Part shown: positions 13,523 through 16,344 of the stretch, in pieces | How the letters are laid out: every line of letters starts with the position of its first letter | Numbering within the stretch: the stretch's first letter is position 1 | Assembly (NCBI GenBank): GCA_023430285.1 | Contig: JAEZAV010000151.1 | Location: 1-16,344, forward strand | Direction of reading: 5' to 3' | Source of the DNA: Methanobacteriota archaeon | Lineage (GTDB): Archaea > Methanobacteriota > Methanobacteria > Methanobacteriales > Methanobacteriaceae | Length of the DNA stretch: 16,344 nt | The notes under the pieces: generated by a model | What the model was told of the DNA's origin: nothing | What the model saw: the letters and a program-made list of their open reading frames with translations, nothing else | Databases searched by the model: none | Program-made: the position numbers and the translations under genes

Positions 13523-14920
13523 ATGCTGAAATCAAATCCAATGAATTTATCTTTTGAAAAGGCCCATGATTTGATAAAAAAATCTGAAGATATTAAAATA
13601 TACACACACATCGATTGTGATGGTGTTACAGCCGGTGCTGTGCTGTCTTCAATGCTGGATAAGCTTGGAAAGGATCACGAAGTGGAATTCATCAGTCTGG
13701 ATCAGATGGATGATCTTGTGGCAGAAAATGAATTAACCATCTTTTCTGACCTAGGATCTGGACAGGAAATGGAAAAACTCTGCACATCCAATTCAAAGAC
13801 ATTAATTTTGGATCACCATCCACCCCTAAGAAAGCTTGATAACTATCTAAATGGCCAGTTAATAGAACTGAACCCCCACCATCATAACATAGATGGATCC
13901 TACGAAGTTTCAGGTGGAGGTATGACCTATCTTTTGGCCAGAACCTTTGGCTACACTGATCTAAGTTGGATGGGAGTTTTAAGTGCTGTTGGAGACATGC
14001 AAAACAGTTTTTCAGGTAAGCTCATAGGATTAAACAGCAGCATACTTCAAGAAAGCATTCAACAAAATTTGATCTCGTCTCAAAACGACCTTGCAATCTA
14101 TGGAAGACAAACAAGGCCACTGTACATTGCACTGTCCTACTTTGGAGATGTTAATCTGCCAATCACCAACAACAAAACAGAGTGTCAGATGTTGTTAAAC
14201 AAACTCGACATACCCATGAAAAATGGCCGTAAGTACAGGTCACTGTGTGATCTGAGTGTTGAAGAGAAGGGAAGGCTGTTCTCTGAACTGGTGAGAATGT
14301 TGAGTTTAGAGGTACCTTCAAGGTACGTGAAGTACGTGCCTAAATTAATTTCTGGAGATTCTTATGAATTTTTGATGGAAGAGAAGTATTCTCCGCTCAG
14401 GGATGCGAGTGAATTTTCAACTGCTGTCAATGCCTGCGGAAGACACAAACATCACAAAGTTGCAATGAATGTGCTTAAAGGTGACAGGGGTGCAAGCCTC
14501 GATGAAATGGAACATTTAGCCCTTGAACACAGGCGTTACCTTGCCCAAAAAATGGAATGGGTAAGGGGTGATGAACGAATCACTCCAATGAACAACCTCC
14601 AGTACTTCGAAGGTAGTGAAATAAAGAGTGAAGTTATAGGAACCATAGCAGGAATGATACTGAGTTATGGTGATTGGAAAAAACCAATAATTGGGTTCAC
14701 ACCTATTGGAGAAGAAAAGGAAGGTATTAAAGTATCTCTCAGATGTTCCAGGCTTTTGGCATACGATGGAATTCACTTCGGAAATTTAATACGTAAGGTG
14801 GCAAAGAAGGTGGGTGGAAACGGAGGAGGTCACTCTGTTGCATGCGGTGCATACATACCTGAGGGAAGTACAGATAAATTTTTAAAAATTTTCGATGAAA
14901 GTTTGAAGGGTGTTGTTTAG
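13523..14920 (+). CDS. DHH-family RecJ-like exonuclease (archaeal GAN/Cdc45-type)
   Basis: The 465-residue protein has the DHH-DHHA1 architecture of RecJ-like nucleases. Metal-binding motifs are complete: H29-x-D31-x-D33-G (motif I), SDLGSG with D76 (II), D97-H98-H99 (III) and GD158 (IV). The C-terminal DHHA1 domain has GGNGGGH at 431-437, which binds the nucleic-acid end. In archaea such proteins (GAN/RecJ) act on single-stranded DNA or RNA, and one member associates with GINS in the replisome as the Cdc45 counterpart. Which paralogue this is cannot be told from sequence alone. AAGGAG lies about 7 nt before the ATG. A winged-helix gene starts 12 nt after the stop, so the two are probably co-transcribed. 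Confidence 0.9.
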   Translation: MLKSNPMNLSFEKAHDLIKKSEDIKIYTHIDCDGVTAGAVLSSMLDKLGKDHEVEFISLDQMDDLVAENELTIFSDLGSGQEMEKLCTSNSKTLILDHHPPLRKLDNYLNGQLIELNPHHHNIDGSYEVSGGGMTYLLARTFGYTDLSWMGVLSAVGDMQNSFSGKLIGLNSSILQESIQQNLISSQNDLAIYGRQTRPLYIALSYFGDVNLPITNNKTECQMLLNKLDIPMKNGRKYRSLCDLSVEEKGRLFSELVRMLSLEVPSRYVKYVPKLISGDSYEFLMEEKYSPLRDASEFSTAVNACGRHKHHKVAMNVLKGDRGASLDEMEHLALEHRRYLAQKMEWVRGDERITPMNNLQYFEGSEIKSEVIGTIAGMILSYGDWKKPIIGFTPIGEEKEGIKVSLRCSRLLAYDGIHFGNLIRKVAKKVGGNGGGHSVACGAYIPEGSTDKFLKIFDESLKGVV

Positions 14921-14932
14921 GGGATAGAAAAA

Positions 14933-15724
14933 ATGAGGGTCTTCAAGAAAAAAGGTGAACTAACAAAATTCCAGATACTTGCAGAGATAGCCAAGGAACA
15001 GCCACATTTAAGGCAGAAGGATATTGCTAACGAACTGGGAATAACCATCCAAGCTGTTTCAGAAAATATTAAAAGCCTGGTGGATGAGGGATATGTTGAA
15101 ACTGGAATGGGAAATGCCAAGTACAACATCACCAAGAGGGGTATTGAAAAGGTTAAAACAGATGCCCTGAACCTTCGAAAGTACGCCGACAACGTTCTTG
15201 AAATAATGAACACCTACAAATCTGTATGGCCCGCAATAGCAAGGGAGAATATGGTTAAAGGTGAAACTGTTTGGCTTGAAATGGAAAATGGAACCCTTTA
15301 TGCCGGTAAAAATAAAAAATCTGCCTATGCTGAGGTTTTAAAAGATGCTGTTGCCGGTGATGATGTGGCACTCATAAAATTGGGTGGTACAATTAAGCTC
15401 AAACCTGGAAAGATAACCATCATCCAAGTTCCAACCATAAACGAGGGAGGATCAAATGCTTGCAGCCTTGAAAAGATCAAAAAGATTTACAGCAGAAATT
15501 TTGACAAGGTTGGAATAATGGGCACAGTTTCAAGGGCTGTGATCAACAAAGCAGGGATTGAAAGTGATTTTGAATTTGCCACCCCCAATGCAACTGTAGC
15601 AGCTTCAAAAAGAGGTCTGAATGTCCTGGTATTTACAGTAGGCAAAATGAGTAAAAGCCTCATTAGAAAATTGGATGAAGAAGGATTGAAGTACACCTTG
15701 GAAGATGTTTCAATAAAAACTTAA
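14933..15724 (+). CDS. Winged-helix-turn-helix protein with uncharacterised archaeal C-terminal domain
   Basis: Residues about 10-75 are a clear MarR/ArsR-like winged helix: LTKFQILAEIAKEQ, then QKDIANELGITIQAVSENIKSLVDEGYV and a wing GNAKYNITKRG. The remaining 190 residues form one or two domains I do not recognise with confidence. They contain VWLEMENGTLYAG, GDDVALIKLGGTIKLKPGKI, and a segment KVGIMGTVSRAVINKAGI that looks like a small alpha/beta ligand-binding fold. Its likely family is an archaeal group of predicted transcriptional regulators of unknown function. There are no membrane segments. The ATG has GGGGAT about 8 nt upstream and starts 12 nt after the DHH nuclease gene. A hairpin and T-runs follow. 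Confidence 0.75.
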   Translation: MRVFKKKGELTKFQILAEIAKEQPHLRQKDIANELGITIQAVSENIKSLVDEGYVETGMGNAKYNITKRGIEKVKTDALNLRKYADNVLEIMNTYKSVWPAIARENMVKGETVWLEMENGTLYAGKNKKSAYAEVLKDAVAGDDVALIKLGGTIKLKPGKITIIQVPTINEGGSNACSLEKIKKIYSRNFDKVGIMGTVSRAVINKAGIESDFEFATPNATVAASKRGLNVLVFTVGKMSKSLIRKLDEEGLKYTLEDVSIKT

Positions 15725-15769
15725 CCATAACTCTATTCAAAATTCCTCAATTTTAGATATTTAATTACA

Positions 15770-15840
15770 TTTTTTTATAGATCATAACTGAGTGGGTTGG
15801 ATTTCTTATCCAACTTAATTTATGACTCCAAATTTTTTTT
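15770..15840 (+). terminator. Terminator region between convergent genes
   Basis: A TTTTTTT tract (15770-15776) follows the winged-helix gene. Then comes a nested hairpin: inner arms GTTGGAT (15796-15802) and ATCCAAC (15808-15814) around TTCTT, enclosed by outer arms TCATAA (15782-15787) and TTATGA (15820-15825). A run of eight T (15833-15840) ends it. Both T-runs are on the plus strand, so the structure mainly serves the SRP19-DHH-winged-helix transcript. Confidence 0.6.
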
Positions 15841-16344
15841 AGATGTATCTACAGCCCTGCTCATCTATTCTGGATACAATTACATCATCTATGGATGTTT
15901 CAGGAGTTTCAGATATGGCAAAGGCTGTGTTTCCAAGCATTGCCATTGAAGCTCCCATTGTTTCTTCTTCGAGAATAGCTATGATTTCTGATATTTCAGG
16001 GCTCATGAGTTTGGTGTTCACTGCAAATTTCTTGGAAAGTTTGAGGAAGGTTTCTGGAACTGGATCCATGAGCAGCTGGTTTAACATGGCACCACCTGTT
16101 TGGTTGATCCTTTCCTTGTGTCCAGGATCTCCTATTATCTCCGATGTTTCGATACAGCCCAGACTTTTACATAGTATGTAGAGATCCTTATTTTTAGGTA
16201 GAAGTTTATCAAGCACCCCCACACCAGGAGCTCCTTCCTTGATCCTCAGTGTTATGCCCCCATTAACTTCTGCCACCACATCGCCCAACCCGCTTTGCAT
16301 CTCAATTTCTGCAAGGTGTGCTATGCTTGTGGCTTGGTTGTAGG
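15839..16344 (-). CDS. Archaeal pantoate kinase, C-terminal part (cut by window edge)
   Basis: The frame stays open to the right edge (upstream residues read YNQATSIAHLAEIE before MQSGLGDVVAE), so the Met at 16300 is internal and about 168 codons are in view. Pantoate kinase is a GHMP-superfamily enzyme that phosphorylates pantoate for archaeal CoA synthesis, together with phosphopantothenate synthetase. The supporting features are AH-x-AEIE followed by SGLGDVVAEVNGG and the GAPGVGVLDKL segment, then a helical C-terminal half ending in GCRYI, typical of this archaeal GHMP group. The N-terminal ATP-binding part is outside the window. It converges on the winged-helix gene. CoA supply would link it loosely with the acyl-CoA genes at the other end of the window. 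Confidence 0.75.
   Translation of the reverse strand, partial: YNQATSIAHLAEIEMQSGLGDVVAEVNGGITLRIKEGAPGVGVLDKLLPKNKDLYILCKSLGCIETSEIIGDPGHKERINQTGGAMLNQLLMDPVPETFLKLSKKFAVNTKLMSPEISEIIAILEEETMGASMAMLGNTAFAISETPETSIDDVIVSRIDEQGCRYI

Noticed and set aside
1..16344. CRISPR array, tRNA or rRNA gene, insertion sequence, attachment site or prophage
   Set aside because: I found no regularly spaced repeats, no tRNA T-loop in a proper cloverleaf context, no transposase or integrase, and no long terminal repeats by eye.

Overview
The window is archaeal and points to a hydrogenotrophic methanogen of the Methanobacteriales, most likely a mesophilic Methanobacterium-like organism. The evidence is an archaeal gene set (SRP19, archaeal pantoate kinase, a GAN/RecJ-type DHH protein, split PurS/PurQ), TATA-box promoters of the TTTATATA type, Shine-Dalgarno sites resembling GGTGAT or GGAG, and an AT-rich base composition with very AT-rich spacers. 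The genus is an inference; the gene content is read directly.

Layout. (1) 1-1262, minus strand: an XRE-cupin regulator, a hotdog-fold acyl-CoA thioesterase, and the first 38 codons of an AMP-forming acyl-CoA ligase that runs off the left edge. (2) 1439-1726, minus strand: a small secreted or membrane-anchored protein with a dense N-glycosylation-sequon tail, preceded by two stem-loops. (3) 1872-3647, minus strand: glmS. (4) 3981-9183, minus strand: a tight four-gene operon in the order of transcription frdA-like flavoprotein, frdB-like iron-sulfur protein, aspartase/fumarase-family lyase, and a rubredoxin fused to an FMN alpha-hydroxy-acid dehydrogenase-like domain. (5) 9766-11499, plus strand: purC, purS, purQ. 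(6) 11631-13137, plus strand: cobA and hemD, overlapping by 11 nt. (7) 13201-15724, plus strand: SRP19, a DHH nuclease, and a winged-helix protein. (8) 15839-16344, minus strand: the C-terminal part of pantoate kinase, which runs off the right edge.

How they work together. The pur, cobA-hemD, SRP19, DHH and glmS genes are housekeeping: purine synthesis, the tetrapyrrole branch to siroheme, cobamide and F430, protein targeting, replication/repair, and amino-sugar supply. The accessory part is the frd-lyase-rubredoxin/FMN operon, which lies between glmS and purC. The lyase can supply fumarate (from aspartate, or possibly malate) and FrdAB can reduce it to succinate. FrdB is a short, classical 11-cysteine subunit. 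It lacks the HdrB-like CCG domain expected for methanogen thiol:fumarate reductase, and no membrane anchor gene is present, so the electron donor is unexplained. The co-transcribed rubredoxin-FMN protein is the obvious candidate partner. This is the most interesting system in the window.

I saw no tRNA, rRNA, CRISPR array, insertion sequence or integrase.
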